Source: Streptomyces sp. NBC_00691 (lineage in GTDB: Bacteria > Actinomycetota > Actinomycetes > Streptomycetales > Streptomycetaceae). Taken from it: a stretch of 64,000 nucleotides of DNA. This document shows positions 34,600 to 43,254 of this stretch, piece after piece (the stretch's first letter is position 1; each line of letters starts with the position of its first letter). The stretch is taken from NCBI RefSeq assembly GCF_036226665.1, contig NZ_CP109007.1:2520501-2584500 (forward strand). The letters run 5' to 3'. A program made the position numbers and the translations under genes. The notes under the pieces were generated by a model that saw only the letters and a list, made by a program, of their open reading frames with translations, made no database searches and was not told where the DNA came from.

Positions 34600-34824
34600 G
34601 GCAAGGACCTCCCTGGGGGTAGTGGCGCCAGCCTCACCCGGGGCCCCGGGGGTCGCCACACGAGCGACTCCGAATGGGGCCCGCCCCGCCCCTCCCCCGC
34701 CCGTCCCTCCGCCGGGGAACCCGTACCGGTCAGGTCCCCGGGGCGTCCCCCGGCGGTCCTGGACGCGTGGCAGCCGCGCGAGAACACGCCTCACCGCCGG
34801 GCGGGGTGGTCCGCGGCCGGGGGA

Positions 34825-35910
34825 TCAGCAGCAGTCCGGCTCGAGGCCGGCCGGGAGGCGTTCGCCGCCGAAGACGGCCACGGTCGCCTCCTCGCCGCCG
34901 AGGGCGGCCACCGCGAGCAGCAGGGAGCCGGCCGTCCAGGCCGTCTGCTCCTCGGGCCACATGGCCTTGTCGTTCTCCGTCTCGCCCTCGAAGACGTACC
35001 CCGTCCAGTACATGCCGTTCTCGGCGCGCAGGTGCTGGATGTCCTGGAGGATGGTGAGGGCCCGGTCCGACTCCCCCATCGCCCAGAGGGCCAGGGCGAG
35101 TTCACAGCTCTCTCCGCCGGTCACCCACGGGTTGGGGATCACGCAGCGCACACCGAGGCCGGGCACGACGAACGTGTCCCAGCCGGCCTCGATCCGCTCC
35201 TTCGCCTGGGAGCCGGTGACCGCGCCGCCGAGGACCGGGTAGTACCAGTCCATCGAGTAGCGCGACTTGTCGAGGAAGCGCTCGGGGTGGCGGCGGATCG
35301 CGTGACCGAGCGCCCCGGCCGCCAGCTCCCAGTCGGGCTGCGGCTCCTCACGGGTCTCGGCGATGGCGAGGGCGCAGCGGAGCGCCTGGTGGATCGACGA
35401 ACTTCCGGTGAGGAGCGCGTCGTCGACCGGTGTGCCGTCGGCCTCGCGCTTCCAGCCGATCTGGCCGCCGGGCCGCTGGAGGCCGAGGACGAACTCGACG
35501 GCCGCGTAGACGGCGGGCCACATCCGGTCGAGGAACGCGTCGTCGCCGGTGGAGAGGTAGTGGTGCCAGACGCCGACCGCTATGTACGCGACGAAGTTGG
35601 ACTCGCGGCTGCGGTCGGTGACCTGGCCGGGCTCGCCGTCGTGGTACGCCGCGAACCAGGAGCCGTCGCTGTTCTGGTGCCGGGCGAGCCACGCGTAGGC
35701 CCGGGCGGCCGCCTCGTGCTCACCGGCGGCGTCCAGGGCCATGGCGGCCTCGGTGTGGTCCCACGGGTCGAGGTGGTGCCCCCGGAACCAGGGCAGCGCA
35801 CCGTCCTCGCGCTGGACGGCGAGTATCCCGGCGACGGTCTCGGCGGCCTGCTCGGCGGTGAGCACCCCGGGCAGGACGAGGTGCTCCGCGATCCGCTCGG
35901 GAAGGGTCAC
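34825..35910 (-). CDS. Alpha/alpha-toroid protein (six-hairpin glycosidase or prenyltransferase-like)
   Basis: 361 residues built from repeated helical hairpins (for example ILAVQREDGALPWFRG, AYAWLARHQNSDGSW, WPAVYAAVEFVLGLQRPGGQIGW), the sign of an (alpha/alpha)6 barrel. Acidic and aromatic residues cluster in HHLDPWDHTEAAM and RSRESNFVAY, closer to GH15-type glycosidases than to terpene cyclases, and no DxDD or QW motif is clear. The start is GTG at 35908-35910, overlapping the methyltransferase TGA (GTGA). Together with the upstream methyltransferase and glycosyltransferase it forms a glycan- or glycolipid-type operon. The exact reaction is unknown. Confidence 0.78.
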   Translation of the reverse strand: MTLPERIAEHLVLPGVLTAEQAAETVAGILAVQREDGALPWFRGHHLDPWDHTEAAMALDAAGEHEAAARAYAWLARHQNSDGSWFAAYHDGEPGQVTDRSRESNFVAYIAVGVWHHYLSTGDDAFLDRMWPAVYAAVEFVLGLQRPGGQIGWKREADGTPVDDALLTGSSSIHQALRCALAIAETREEPQPDWELAAGALGHAIRRHPERFLDKSRYSMDWYYPVLGGAVTGSQAKERIEAGWDTFVVPGLGVRCVIPNPWVTGGESCELALALWAMGESDRALTILQDIQHLRAENGMYWTGYVFEGETENDKAMWPEEQTAWTAGSLLLAVAALGGEEATVAVFGGERLPAGLEPDCC

Positions 35911-36641
35911 TGGGAGTCGACCTTGGGCTGGTGGGGCTTGGTCGCGTACGCCACGAAGCTCTTGCCGACGACCGGGTTGAGCAGCTGCTCGGCGACCCGG
36001 GTCAGGGCGGGCTTCTTCATGATGTCCCAGACCAGGAGCTTGTGGTACGCGCGGACCGGCAGCGCCTTGTCGTTGTCCACGCCGAAGGCGCACTTCAGCC
36101 ACCAGTACGGCGAGTGCAGGGCGTGCGCGTGGTGGGTGCCGTACGGCTTGAGTCCGGCCTGCCGGATCTTGCCGAGGAGTTCGTCGGCCTTGTAGATGCG
36201 GATGTGCCCGCCCTCGACCTCGTGGTACGCGTCGGAGAGCGTCCAGCAGACCTTCTCGGGGCCGTACCGCGGGACGGTGATCGCGATGCGCCCACCGGGC
36301 TTGAGGACGCGGACCATCTCGGCGAGCACCCCCTTGTCGTCGGGGATGTGCTCCATCACCTCGGAGATGATGACGACGTCGAAGGACTCGTCGGGGAACG
36401 GCAGGTTGAGCGCGTCACCCTCCATCGCGGTGGCCGTCGCGCCCGCGGGGGCCTCGCCCGCCTCCTTCATCGCCGCGAACCACTTGGCGACCTCGCGGAT
36501 CTCCTCGGCGTTCTGGTCGAGGGCCACGACCTGCGCACCGCGCCGGTAGCACTCGAAGGCGTGCCGGCCCGCACCGCAGCCCAGATCGAGCACACGGTCG
36601 CCGGGGGCGAGCGGGAAGCGGGTGAAGTCGACGGTCAGCAC
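35907..36641 (-). CDS. Class I SAM-dependent methyltransferase
   Basis: 244 residues with the classic motif VLDLGCGAGRHAFE (about residues 18-31), the acidic VVALDQN, the post-I block FPDESFDVVIISEVMEHI and the LKPGGRIAITVPR segment of Methyltransf_11. The C-terminal half (HHAHALHSPYWWLKC) is specific to this subgroup. The start is GTG at 36639-36641 with GCAGGA five bases upstream, 37 bp after the glycosyltransferase stop. Methylation of a sugar or lipid made by the neighbouring glycosyltransferase is the simplest reading. Confidence 0.88.
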   Translation of the reverse strand: MLTVDFTRFPLAPGDRVLDLGCGAGRHAFECYRRGAQVVALDQNAEEIREVAKWFAAMKEAGEAPAGATATAMEGDALNLPFPDESFDVVIISEVMEHIPDDKGVLAEMVRVLKPGGRIAITVPRYGPEKVCWTLSDAYHEVEGGHIRIYKADELLGKIRQAGLKPYGTHHAHALHSPYWWLKCAFGVDNDKALPVRAYHKLLVWDIMKKPALTRVAEQLLNPVVGKSFVAYATKPHQPKVDSQ

Positions 36642-36678
36642 GAGGTCCTGCTTTCGCGGTTGGAGGGTACTTGCGATG

Positions 36679-38013
36679 TCACCGGCGGGCTCCGGCTCCC
36701 TGCCGGGCGACCGCCTCGCGGTACAGCTCGGCCGTGCCCTGGGCCGCGCGGGCCCAGGTGAACCGGGACAGGACCCGCTCCCGCCCGGCCGCGCCGAGCC
36801 GCGCCCGGAGCTCCGCGTCGCCCAGCACCCGCCCGAGCGCCGCGGCCAGTGCCCCCGCGTCCCCCGGCGGCACCGCGAGACACGTCTCCCCGTCCGTCCC
36901 CGCGACCTCGGGGATCGCACCCCCGGTCGTGGCGACCAGGGCCGTCCCCGTCGCCATCGCCTCCGCCGCGGGCAGCGAGAACCCCTCGTACAGCGACGGC
37001 ACGCAGGAGACCTGCGCGGACCGCACCAGGTCGACGAGCTCCGCGTCGCTGATGCCCTTGACGAACTCGACGGCGCCGGACAGCCCGTACCGCTCGATGG
37101 CCGCGGCGACCGGGCCGTCCTCGGCGCGCTTGCCGACGACGACGAGGTGCGCGTCCGGGTTCTCGGTGCGGAGCTTGGCGAGCGCCTCGATCAGATGGAT
37201 GAGGCCCTTGAGGGGGACGTCGGCGCTGGACGTGGTGACGATCCGGCCGGGGACCTCGGCGACCGCCGGGTCGGGCGACCACAGGTCGGTGTCGGCGCCG
37301 ATGTGGACGACCCGGATGCGGTCGTCGCGCACGCCGAGGTGGTCGACGATCTCCTGCCGGGAGGTGCCGGAGACCGTGAGCACCGACGGCAGCCGGCGGG
37401 CCACCCGCTTCTGCATGCGGGTGAAGGCGTACCAGCGGCGGACGGAGGCGCGGCGCTTCCAGTCGGCGGCGGCGTCGATCTCCAGCTGCCGGTCGACGGT
37501 GATGGGGTGGTGGATCGTGGTGACCAGCGGTGCGCCGATCGCGCGCGGACCGCCGAGGAGCCCGTACCCGAGGGTCTGGTTGTCGTGGACGACGTCGAAG
37601 TCGCCGCGGCGGGCGGCGAGCATGCGCCGGGCCCGCAGGGAGAAGGTGAGCGGCTCGGGGAAGCCGCCGGTCCACATGGTGGCGACCTCGAGACCGTCGA
37701 TCCAGTCCCGGTACTCCTCGCGCTTCGGCGTACGGAACGGGTCCGGCGAGCGGTAGAGGTCGAGGCTGGCGAGCTCGGTGAGCGTGAGGCCGGCCAGGTC
37801 CTCGCCCTCGTCGAGGACGGGATACGGCTGGGAACCGATGACCTCGACGCTGTGGCCGAGGCGGGCGAGCTCGCGGGAGAGGTGCCGGACGTAGACGCCC
37901 TGCCCACCGCAGAAGGGGTTCCCCTTGTACGTGAGGAGAGCGATCCGCAACGGTCTGTCACCGGCTGCGGTGACGCCCTGCCGGGGGCTTGCCTCTATGG
38001 CCTCAGCGGTCAT
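36679..38013 (-). CDS. Family 4 glycosyltransferase
   Basis: 444 residues with the GT-B fold. The N-terminal acceptor domain carries KGNPFCGGQGVYVRHLSRELARLGH. The C-terminal nucleotide-sugar domain has SSADVPLKGLIHLIEAL and the GT4 signature EGFSLPAAEAMATGTALVATTGGAIPEV. It is a retaining transferase using an NDP- or GDP-sugar; the acceptor is unknown. The ATG at 38013 has GGGGG upstream. It is the first gene of the GT-methyltransferase-toroid operon and divergent from the KstR-like gene, with one KstR-type site between them. Confidence 0.9.
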   Translation of the reverse strand: MTAEAIEASPRQGVTAAGDRPLRIALLTYKGNPFCGGQGVYVRHLSRELARLGHSVEVIGSQPYPVLDEGEDLAGLTLTELASLDLYRSPDPFRTPKREEYRDWIDGLEVATMWTGGFPEPLTFSLRARRMLAARRGDFDVVHDNQTLGYGLLGGPRAIGAPLVTTIHHPITVDRQLEIDAAADWKRRASVRRWYAFTRMQKRVARRLPSVLTVSGTSRQEIVDHLGVRDDRIRVVHIGADTDLWSPDPAVAEVPGRIVTTSSADVPLKGLIHLIEALAKLRTENPDAHLVVVGKRAEDGPVAAAIERYGLSGAVEFVKGISDAELVDLVRSAQVSCVPSLYEGFSLPAAEAMATGTALVATTGGAIPEVAGTDGETCLAVPPGDAGALAAALGRVLGDAELRARLGAAGRERVLSRFTWARAAQGTAELYREAVARQGAGARR

Positions 38014-38066
38014 GCGCGACCCCCTTCGAGCGTGGTTTCGCCGGAGCGTAACCGCTCGCGCTAATC

Positions 38067-38080
38067 TAGAACAAGTTACA
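38067..38080. promoter_or_regulatory. KstR-type operator between kstR and glycosyltransferase
   Basis: TAGAACAAGTTACA fits TnnAACnnGTTnnA at all fixed positions. It lies 54 bp upstream of the glycosyltransferase and 161 bp upstream of the TetR gene, so it could give autoregulation, repression of the glycan operon, or both. Confidence 0.75.
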
Positions 38081-38082
38081 GA

Positions 38083-38153
38083 CTTGATCGTTCTTGATCT
38101 TCTGGCCTGATCTTCTTGATCCTTCAAGGAGGACAGAATCTACCGGCAGGTAG
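38083..38153. repeat. Short direct repeats and a small palindrome in the kstR leader region
   Basis: TTCTTGATC occurs twice, with related CTTGATC and TGATCTTC words nearby (38083-38122). CTACC-ggca-GGTAG is at 38140-38153. They may hold promoter elements or a second regulator site; nothing firmer can be said. Confidence 0.4.
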
Positions 38154-38240
38154 CTCTGTGGTGAGAGCCGGAACAGGTGATTCGCGCCACGGCGCCCGCA
38201 CCGCCATACTGTCGCTCCCCACCGCACGGAACGGGACCTC

Positions 38241-38867
38241 ATGACCGCAGACATCAGAGCGGACCACAGACCCGCGGCGCCGCCCCTCACGGAGCGCCAG
38301 GAGGCACGGCGCCGCCGCATCCTGAACGCCAGCGCACAGCTCGCGGCGCGGGGCGGCTTCGACGCCGTACAGATGCGGGAGGTCGCGGAGGCGGCCGGGG
38401 TGGCCCTGGGCACGCTGTACCGCTACTTCCCCTCCAAGATCCACCTGCTGGTCGCGACGATGCAGGACCAGCTCCAGCACATGCACACGACCCTGCGGAA
38501 GCGGCCGCCCGCAGGCGCCGACCCGGCGGAGCGGGTGGCGGAGACGCTGATGCGGGCCTTCCGCGCGCTCCAGCGGGAGCCGCAGCTCGCCGACGCCATG
38601 GTGCGGGCGCTGACCTTCGCCGACCGCGGGGTGAGCCCCGAGGTCGACACGGTCTCGCGGCTGACGACGGCGATCATCCTGGACGCCATGGGCACGGAAC
38701 ACCCGACCCCGGAGCAGCTCTCGGCGGTCCGGGTGATCGAGCACACCTGGCACTCGGCCCTGATCACCTGGCTGTCGGGGCGCGCCTCGATCGCACAGGT
38801 GAAGATCGACATCGAGACGGTCTGCCGGCTGATCGACCTGACGGCACCGGAGGCGGCGCGCCGCTGA
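38241..38867 (+). CDS. kstR: TetR-family repressor of sterol catabolism (KstR-like)
   Basis: 208 residues. An N-terminal arm is followed by the TetR helix-turn-helix (residues about 24-70), including GGFDAVQMREVAEAAGV and ALGTLYRYFPSKIHLLV, nearly identical to the M. tuberculosis KstR segment as I remember it. The alpha-helical ligand domain ends AIITWLSGRASIAQVKIDIE-like, again matching KstR (LAWLTRRAS). KstR is released from DNA by 3-oxo-sterol CoA thioesters and represses cholesterol degradation. Matching operators occur at several promoters in this window. Start ATG 38241; the true regulon should be tested. Confidence 0.87.
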   Translation: MTADIRADHRPAAPPLTERQEARRRRILNASAQLAARGGFDAVQMREVAEAAGVALGTLYRYFPSKIHLLVATMQDQLQHMHTTLRKRPPAGADPAERVAETLMRAFRALQREPQLADAMVRALTFADRGVSPEVDTVSRLTTAIILDAMGTEHPTPEQLSAVRVIEHTWHSALITWLSGRASIAQVKIDIETVCRLIDLTAPEAARR

Positions 38868-38880
38868 CCGGACACCACCC

Positions 38881-38914
38881 GCGCCCCCGGCGAAACAGAC
38901 GCGCCGGGGGGCGG
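38881..38914. terminator. Hairpin terminator after kstR
   Basis: GCGCCCCCGGCG pairs with a CGCCGGGGG-GCG arm (one bulge) around an eight-base loop, between convergent kstR and a lipoprotein gene. Confidence 0.7.
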
Positions 38915-38945
38915 GCGGTGCCGTGGTTCCGGTGGTTCCGATGGG

Positions 38946-39491
38946 TCAGGACGAGGGCGTGGCCTTGCCGTTGGCCGCCGCGAGGATCGCCGCGCACTCC
39001 GGGCTGTTGTCGACGGCCACGAACATGACCAGCTTCAGCGGGCCGGCGGAGTGGTTGCTGGCCGAGAGCTGCCAGCCGCTCTTCTTCAGGGACTTGATCA
39101 CCGAGCCGCCCTGCTCGGTCTTCCGCTCCTCGGCCCAGCCGCCCTTGTTCAGGGTCGCGACCGTGTCCGCGTAGGACTTCGCCGGGTCCTTCGCCTTCTC
39201 CGCGTCGGCCGTCCAGCTGACCATGCAGTCCTTGGCCTCGGCCGGAATCTGCTCACCCGAGGCGTCCTGCGTGAAGCCGGCCCCGGTCGCCGCGTCGGTC
39301 AGCTCCTTGGTGACCACGGCCCCGGTGAGCCGCCCGCCGCCCGAACCGCCGGAGCCGCCCGTCGAGGACGAGCCGGCCGAGGCCGAACCGGCCGAGGAGG
39401 AGCCGCCCTTGTCCGTACCGCCCTCGCTTCCGCAACCGGCGACCAGCAGCACCACACCGGCGGCCGCGGCCACCATCTTCGCCTTGCGCAC
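38946..39491 (-). CDS. Hypothetical lipoprotein (Gly/Ser-rich linker)
   Basis: 181 residues. The lipobox VAGC is near residue 20, then a Gly/Ser-rich linker (residues 25-55) leads to a folded domain with two cysteines (AKDCMVSWT, SPECAAIL). The start is GTG at 39489-39491 with GGGAG upstream. It shares size, lipobox and domain style with the next gene (39591-40181), so the two are probably diverged paralogues exported to the membrane surface. Function unknown. Confidence 0.75.
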   Translation of the reverse strand: MRKAKMVAAAAGVVLLVAGCGSEGGTDKGGSSSAGSASAGSSSTGGSGGSGGGRLTGAVVTKELTDAATGAGFTQDASGEQIPAEAKDCMVSWTADAEKAKDPAKSYADTVATLNKGGWAEERKTEQGGSVIKSLKKSGWQLSASNHSAGPLKLVMFVAVDNSPECAAILAAANGKATPSS

Positions 39492-39590
39492 AACACTCCC
39501 GAATACGCACGTACGACGGCCTCTTGCCCCCGTTTTCCAGGGCACAGTTTTGCACGTGGGAACGGGCGGCGTGCGCAACCACGCCTCGGG

Positions 39591-40181
39591 TCAGCTCCGT
39601 TCGGCGTCCTCGCCGAACAGGACCTTCTTCTCCTGCTCGGTGAACCGGTTCATGCACGCGGTCTCCGTCGCGTTCAGGGAGACCATCTCCATGCTCAGCG
39701 ACTGCGTCACGCCGGCGTGACGGGCGTACATCACCCACCCGCGCTTCCTGAGCGTGAACTGGAGCATGGTGCCGCCCTTGTCGTCGAGCTTCTCCACCTG
39801 GCGCTCCCCCTGGACCCAGTCCTCGCCGACCAGGGTGGCGACCGCCTTCTCGAGGCCGGCGCGCGATCCGTCGACGGGCGGGCCGATGTACTGCCACGCC
39901 GCGGTGCAGGCGGCGGCGCGCTCCGCGAGGCGGTCCCGCTCCGTGGAGGGGGTGGGGCGCGGCGAGGTGGAGCCCGTGGGGGTCGCCCCGCCGATCCCGG
40001 GAAGGTCGGACTTCGGCAGCCCCGCCTTCTCGACGGCGGCGACGATCTCGGCGTGCGCCGTCTCACGGCCGAAGGCGGAGGCACCACCCCCGCCGCCCGT
40101 GCCGGTACCGCACCCCGCCCCGAGGACCACCACCGCCGCCGCTCCCGCGACCGTCGTCCACCCTCTGCCCCGACCCCGCAT
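39591..40181 (-). CDS. Hypothetical lipoprotein
   Basis: 196 residues. A signal sequence with lipobox LGAGC (Cys near residue 24) is followed by a Gly/Thr/Pro linker and a domain with a Cys in AAACTAAW and another in ATETACMNRF. It resembles the following lipoprotein in layout (TLVGEDWVQGERQVEKLDDKGGTMLQFTLRKRGW compares with TLNKGGWAEERKTEQGGSVIKSLKKSGW). The ATG at 40181 has GGGAG and GGGGC upstream. Function unknown; surface-located by lipidation. Confidence 0.75.
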   Translation of the reverse strand: MRGRGRGWTTVAGAAAVVVLGAGCGTGTGGGGGASAFGRETAHAEIVAAVEKAGLPKSDLPGIGGATPTGSTSPRPTPSTERDRLAERAAACTAAWQYIGPPVDGSRAGLEKAVATLVGEDWVQGERQVEKLDDKGGTMLQFTLRKRGWVMYARHAGVTQSLSMEMVSLNATETACMNRFTEQEKKVLFGEDAERS

Positions 40182-40306
40182 GACTGCCCCGCTCCCTGCG
40201 CTTACGTATCCGTGCCGAGGGAGTCTCACACACGCGGTCCACGCAGGTCACGGCGGTTCCGGCGGCCGCGGGCCGCGCCCGGCTCCCGCTCGGGCGGGAA
40301 GACCGG

Positions 40307-40540
40307 CTACTCCTCAGGCGGGAAGACCGGCTCCCCGCCGTCCGCCAGGGTGATCATGATGGCCTCCACCGGGCACCCCTCGGCCGCCGCGAGCAGCTTC
40401 TCGCCCGCGTCCGACTCCGGTTCCCGGGCGTGGGACTGCCGGGCGGTGTCGAGGCGGAAGCCGTCCGGGGCGTGGTTGACGCACATGCCGGAGCCGATGC
40501 AGACGCTCCGGTCGACCTCGACGTGCCAGCGGTCCCCCAT
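40307..40540 (-). CDS. 3Fe-4S ferredoxin (P450-partner type)
   Basis: 77 residues. Cysteines are arranged as CIGSGMC (Cx5C) with a later Cys-Pro in EGCPVEAI, the pattern of single-cluster 3Fe-4S ferredoxins that donate electrons to cytochrome P450s. Its ATG overlaps the TGA of the aldehyde dehydrogenase gene by one base (TGATG). No P450 is adjacent; the nearest is the CYP125-like gene at 51.4 kb, a plausible partner by inference. Confidence 0.9.
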   Translation of the reverse strand: MGDRWHVEVDRSVCIGSGMCVNHAPDGFRLDTARQSHAREPESDAGEKLLAAAEGCPVEAIMITLADGGEPVFPPEE

Positions 40541-42003
40541 CACGCGCCGCCCTCGTAGCCGGCCGGGAGGTGGATCATCTTGTGCTCCAGGTACTCGCCG
40601 AAGCCCTCGGGCCCGAACTCCCGCCCCAGGCCGGAGTTCTTGTAGCCGCCGAAGGGGCCGAGCATGTCCAGGCTGAAGGTGTTGACGTTGAAGGTGCCGG
40701 TGCGCACGCCGCGGGCGAAGTCGATGCCGTGTTCCACGTCCCCGGTCCAGACGCTGCCGCTGAGGCCGAAGTCGGAGTCGTTCGCGAGGCGCAGGGCCTC
40801 GGCCTCGTCCCCGTACGGCAGAAGGCAGATGACCGGACCGAAGATCTCCTCGCGGGCGATCCGCATGGAGTTGTCGACGCCGCCGAAGAGCGTCGGCTCG
40901 ACGTACCAGCCGCGGTCGAGCCCGGCCGGGCGGCCGCCGCCGGAGAGGACCTTGGCGCCCTCCTCCTGGCCGATGCGGATGTAGTCGAGGGAGCGCTGCT
41001 GCTGCCGCCGGGCGACCAGCGGCCCGACCTGGGTGGCGGGGTCGAGCGGGTCGCCGACGACGAGCGCGCCGGCCGCCGCGGCGAAGGCCTCGGCGATCTC
41101 CTCGTACCGGGAGCGGGGGACGAGGATCCGGGTCTGGGCGACGCACGCCTGGCCGTTGTTCATCCAGGCCGCCGGGACGATCCCGGCGACGGCGGTCGCG
41201 AGGTCGGCGTCGGGCAGGATCACGGCGGCCGACTTCCCGCCGAGTTCGAGGGTGACGCGGGTGAGGTTGCGGGCGGCGACCTCCATGACCCGCTTGCCCG
41301 CGGCGACCGAACCGGTGAAGGAGACCTTGTCGACGCCGGGGTGGCCGACCAGGTACTCGCTGACCTCGCGGTCGGCGGGCAGGATGCTGAGCACCCCCTC
41401 GGGCAGCCCGGCCTCGGTGGCGATGTCGGCGAGGATGTACGAGTCGAGCGGCGACTCCGGCGAGGGCTTGAGGACCACCGTGCAGCCGGCCAGCAGCGCG
41501 GGTCCCAGCTTGGCCGCGGCCGTGAACTGCGGCACGTTCCACGGGACGACGGCCGCGACCACGCCCACCGGCTCGCGCCGGACGAGCAGCGGACCGAGGA
41601 CGCCGCCGCGCCGCTCCTCGTACGTGAAGTCCCGGGCGACGGTGATCGCCGCGTCCCAGACCATCATCGCGCCGAGCGCCTGGGCGAGGACGGACCAGGA
41701 GTACGGGGAGCCGTTCTGCGCGCTGATGGAACGGGCGATCTCCTCGTGGCGCACGGCGATCGCGTCCTTGATGCGGCTGACGACGGCGATCCGCTCCTCC
41801 ACCGTCATCCGGGGCCAGGGCCCTTCGTCGAAGGCCCGGCGGGCGGCGGCCACGGCGCGGTCGACGTCGGCGGTGGAGGCGTGCGGGACCCGCCCGATGA
41901 CCTCCTCGGTGTGCGGGGAGACGACCTCGATGACGTCATCGCCGAGCGGGTCGGTCAACTCCCCGCCGATGAACAGCTTTCCGTGCTCCACAAGCTCGGT
42001 CAT
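40540..42003 (-). CDS. NAD(P)-dependent aldehyde dehydrogenase
   Basis: 487 residues of the ALDH superfamily. The oxyanion Asn is Asn156 (PWNVPQF), the general base is Glu253 (LELGGKS) and the nucleophile is Cys287 (NNGQACVAQ). It oxidises an aldehyde to the acid. The ATG at 42003 (MTELVEHG) has AAGGCGG upstream; the ATG at 42018 does not. It is translationally coupled to the ferredoxin gene. With ADH and CYP125 in the same window, it may finish oxidation of a side-chain alcohol to a carboxylate. That is inference. Confidence 0.92.
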   Translation of the reverse strand: MTELVEHGKLFIGGELTDPLGDDVIEVVSPHTEEVIGRVPHASTADVDRAVAAARRAFDEGPWPRMTVEERIAVVSRIKDAIAVRHEEIARSISAQNGSPYSWSVLAQALGAMMVWDAAITVARDFTYEERRGGVLGPLLVRREPVGVVAAVVPWNVPQFTAAAKLGPALLAGCTVVLKPSPESPLDSYILADIATEAGLPEGVLSILPADREVSEYLVGHPGVDKVSFTGSVAAGKRVMEVAARNLTRVTLELGGKSAAVILPDADLATAVAGIVPAAWMNNGQACVAQTRILVPRSRYEEIAEAFAAAAGALVVGDPLDPATQVGPLVARRQQQRSLDYIRIGQEEGAKVLSGGGRPAGLDRGWYVEPTLFGGVDNSMRIAREEIFGPVICLLPYGDEAEALRLANDSDFGLSGSVWTGDVEHGIDFARGVRTGTFNVNTFSLDMLGPFGGYKNSGLGREFGPEGFGEYLEHKMIHLPAGYEGGA

Positions 42004-42046
42004 GACCGCCGCCTTCATGAGGAGGTGAATTCCCTGACGATGCCTC

Positions 42047-42064
42047 AGAACTGATACCAGTTCT
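42047..42064. promoter_or_regulatory. Palindrome AGAACTG-atac-CAGTTCT in ALDH/MBL divergent promoter
   Basis: 18-bp inverted repeat 44 bp upstream of the ALDH start and about 100 bp upstream of the hydrolase. The half-sites resemble KstR ones (AGAAC / GTTCT) but spacing is eight, not two, so a different TetR-type regulator is likely. Confidence 0.65.
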
Positions 42065-42165
42065 AGTTATAGTGGGCAATGGCCGAGCACGCTCCGTGCC
42101 GTCGCGGAGAAGTTCCGCCGTGCGCCGTGGAGAACCACCGCACCACCGTGGAGAGATGAGGATCC

Positions 42166-43215
42166 ATGCAGGGACCCATGCCCCAGGTGACCGAGCACGG
42201 CGGAGGCGTCTGGTCGCTCCGGGTGCCCATCCCCGACAATCCGCTCGGCCACACCCTCGTCCACGTCCTCGACACCGACCGCGGCCCGGTCCTCGTCGAC
42301 ACCGGCTGGGACGACCCGGACTCCTGGACCGAACTCACCGGCGGTCTCGCCGCGCTCGGCATCGACGTGGCGGACATCCACGGCGTCGTCGTCACCCACC
42401 ACCATCCCGACCACCACGGTCTCTCCGGCAAGGTCCGTGAGGCGTCCGGCGCCTGGATCGCCATGCACGCCGCCGACACCGAGGTCGTCCGCCGCACCCG
42501 CGAGGCCGAGCCGGGCACCTGGCTCGACTACCTCGCCCGCAAGCTCGCCGCCGTCGGCGCTCCCGAGGACCACCTCGCCCCGATGCGCGCCGCCCGCGCG
42601 TCCGGCCGGATGCGGACCCTGCCCGGACTGCGCTCCGCCCTCCCCGACCGGGAGATCGTCCCCGGCGAACTCCTCGACCTCGCCGGACGGCGGCTGCGCG
42701 CGATCTGGACCCCCGGCCACACCCCCGGGCACGTCTGCCTCCACCTGGAGGAGGAGCACCCCTCCCGGCTGCCCGGCCACGGCCGGCTCTTCTCCGGCGA
42801 CCATCTGCTGCCCGGGATCTCCCCGCACATCGGTCTGTACGAGGACCCGGACGACGCCACCGGGACCGATCCCCTCGGCGACTACCTCGACTCCCTCGAA
42901 CGCATCGGCCGCCTCGGCGTCGCCGAGGTCCTCCCCGCCCATCAGCACGCCTTCACCGACGCCGCCGGCCGGGTCCGCGAACTCCTCGACCACCACGAGG
43001 AACGGCTCACCGGACTCCTCGGCCTGCTCGCCACCCCGCTCACCCCGTGGCAGCTCGCCGTGCGGATGGAGTGGAACCGCCCCTGGGAGCAGATCCCCTA
43101 CGGCTCCCGCAACATCGCCGTCAGCGAGGCCGAGGCGCATCTGCGCCGCCTGGTGAAACTCGGCCGCGCGGAGGCGGTGCAGGGGACGGAACCCGTGGAG
43201 TACGTGGCGGTGTGA
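42166..43215 (+). CDS. Metallo-beta-lactamase-fold hydrolase
   Basis: 349 residues. The dinuclear metal motif is VVVTHHHPDHHG (about residues 74-85), another metal His lies in WTPGHTPGHVCLH, and an Asp/His pair sits in LFSGDHLLPG. The C-terminal about 80 residues form a helical domain, as in glyoxalase II-like and acyl-CoA thioesterase-like members. The reaction is probably a thioester or lactone hydrolysis. The ATG at 42166 is used; an ATG at 42178 is possible. It is divergent from ALDH through a palindrome-bearing promoter, so it may be co-regulated with ALDH plus ferredoxin. Confidence 0.85.
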   Translation: MQGPMPQVTEHGGGVWSLRVPIPDNPLGHTLVHVLDTDRGPVLVDTGWDDPDSWTELTGGLAALGIDVADIHGVVVTHHHPDHHGLSGKVREASGAWIAMHAADTEVVRRTREAEPGTWLDYLARKLAAVGAPEDHLAPMRAARASGRMRTLPGLRSALPDREIVPGELLDLAGRRLRAIWTPGHTPGHVCLHLEEEHPSRLPGHGRLFSGDHLLPGISPHIGLYEDPDDATGTDPLGDYLDSLERIGRLGVAEVLPAHQHAFTDAAGRVRELLDHHEERLTGLLGLLATPLTPWQLAVRMEWNRPWEQIPYGSRNIAVSEAEAHLRRLVKLGRAEAVQGTEPVEYVAV

Positions 43216-43254
43216 GCCGCCTCGCACCCGCCGGGCCGCAGGCGTACGGGCCGG

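Noticed and set aside
34825..35910. Squalene/terpene cyclase
   Set aside because: The alpha/alpha barrel is clear but no DxDD or QW motif is visible, and neighbours are glycan-type enzymes.
40570..42054. 494-codon plus-strand ORF opposite the aldehyde dehydrogenase
   Set aside because: The ALDH reading has all catalytic motifs; this frame has none.
42047..42064. Reading the ALDH/MBL palindrome as another KstR site
   Set aside because: The spacing between AAC and GTT is eight bases, not two, so it does not fit the KstR pattern.
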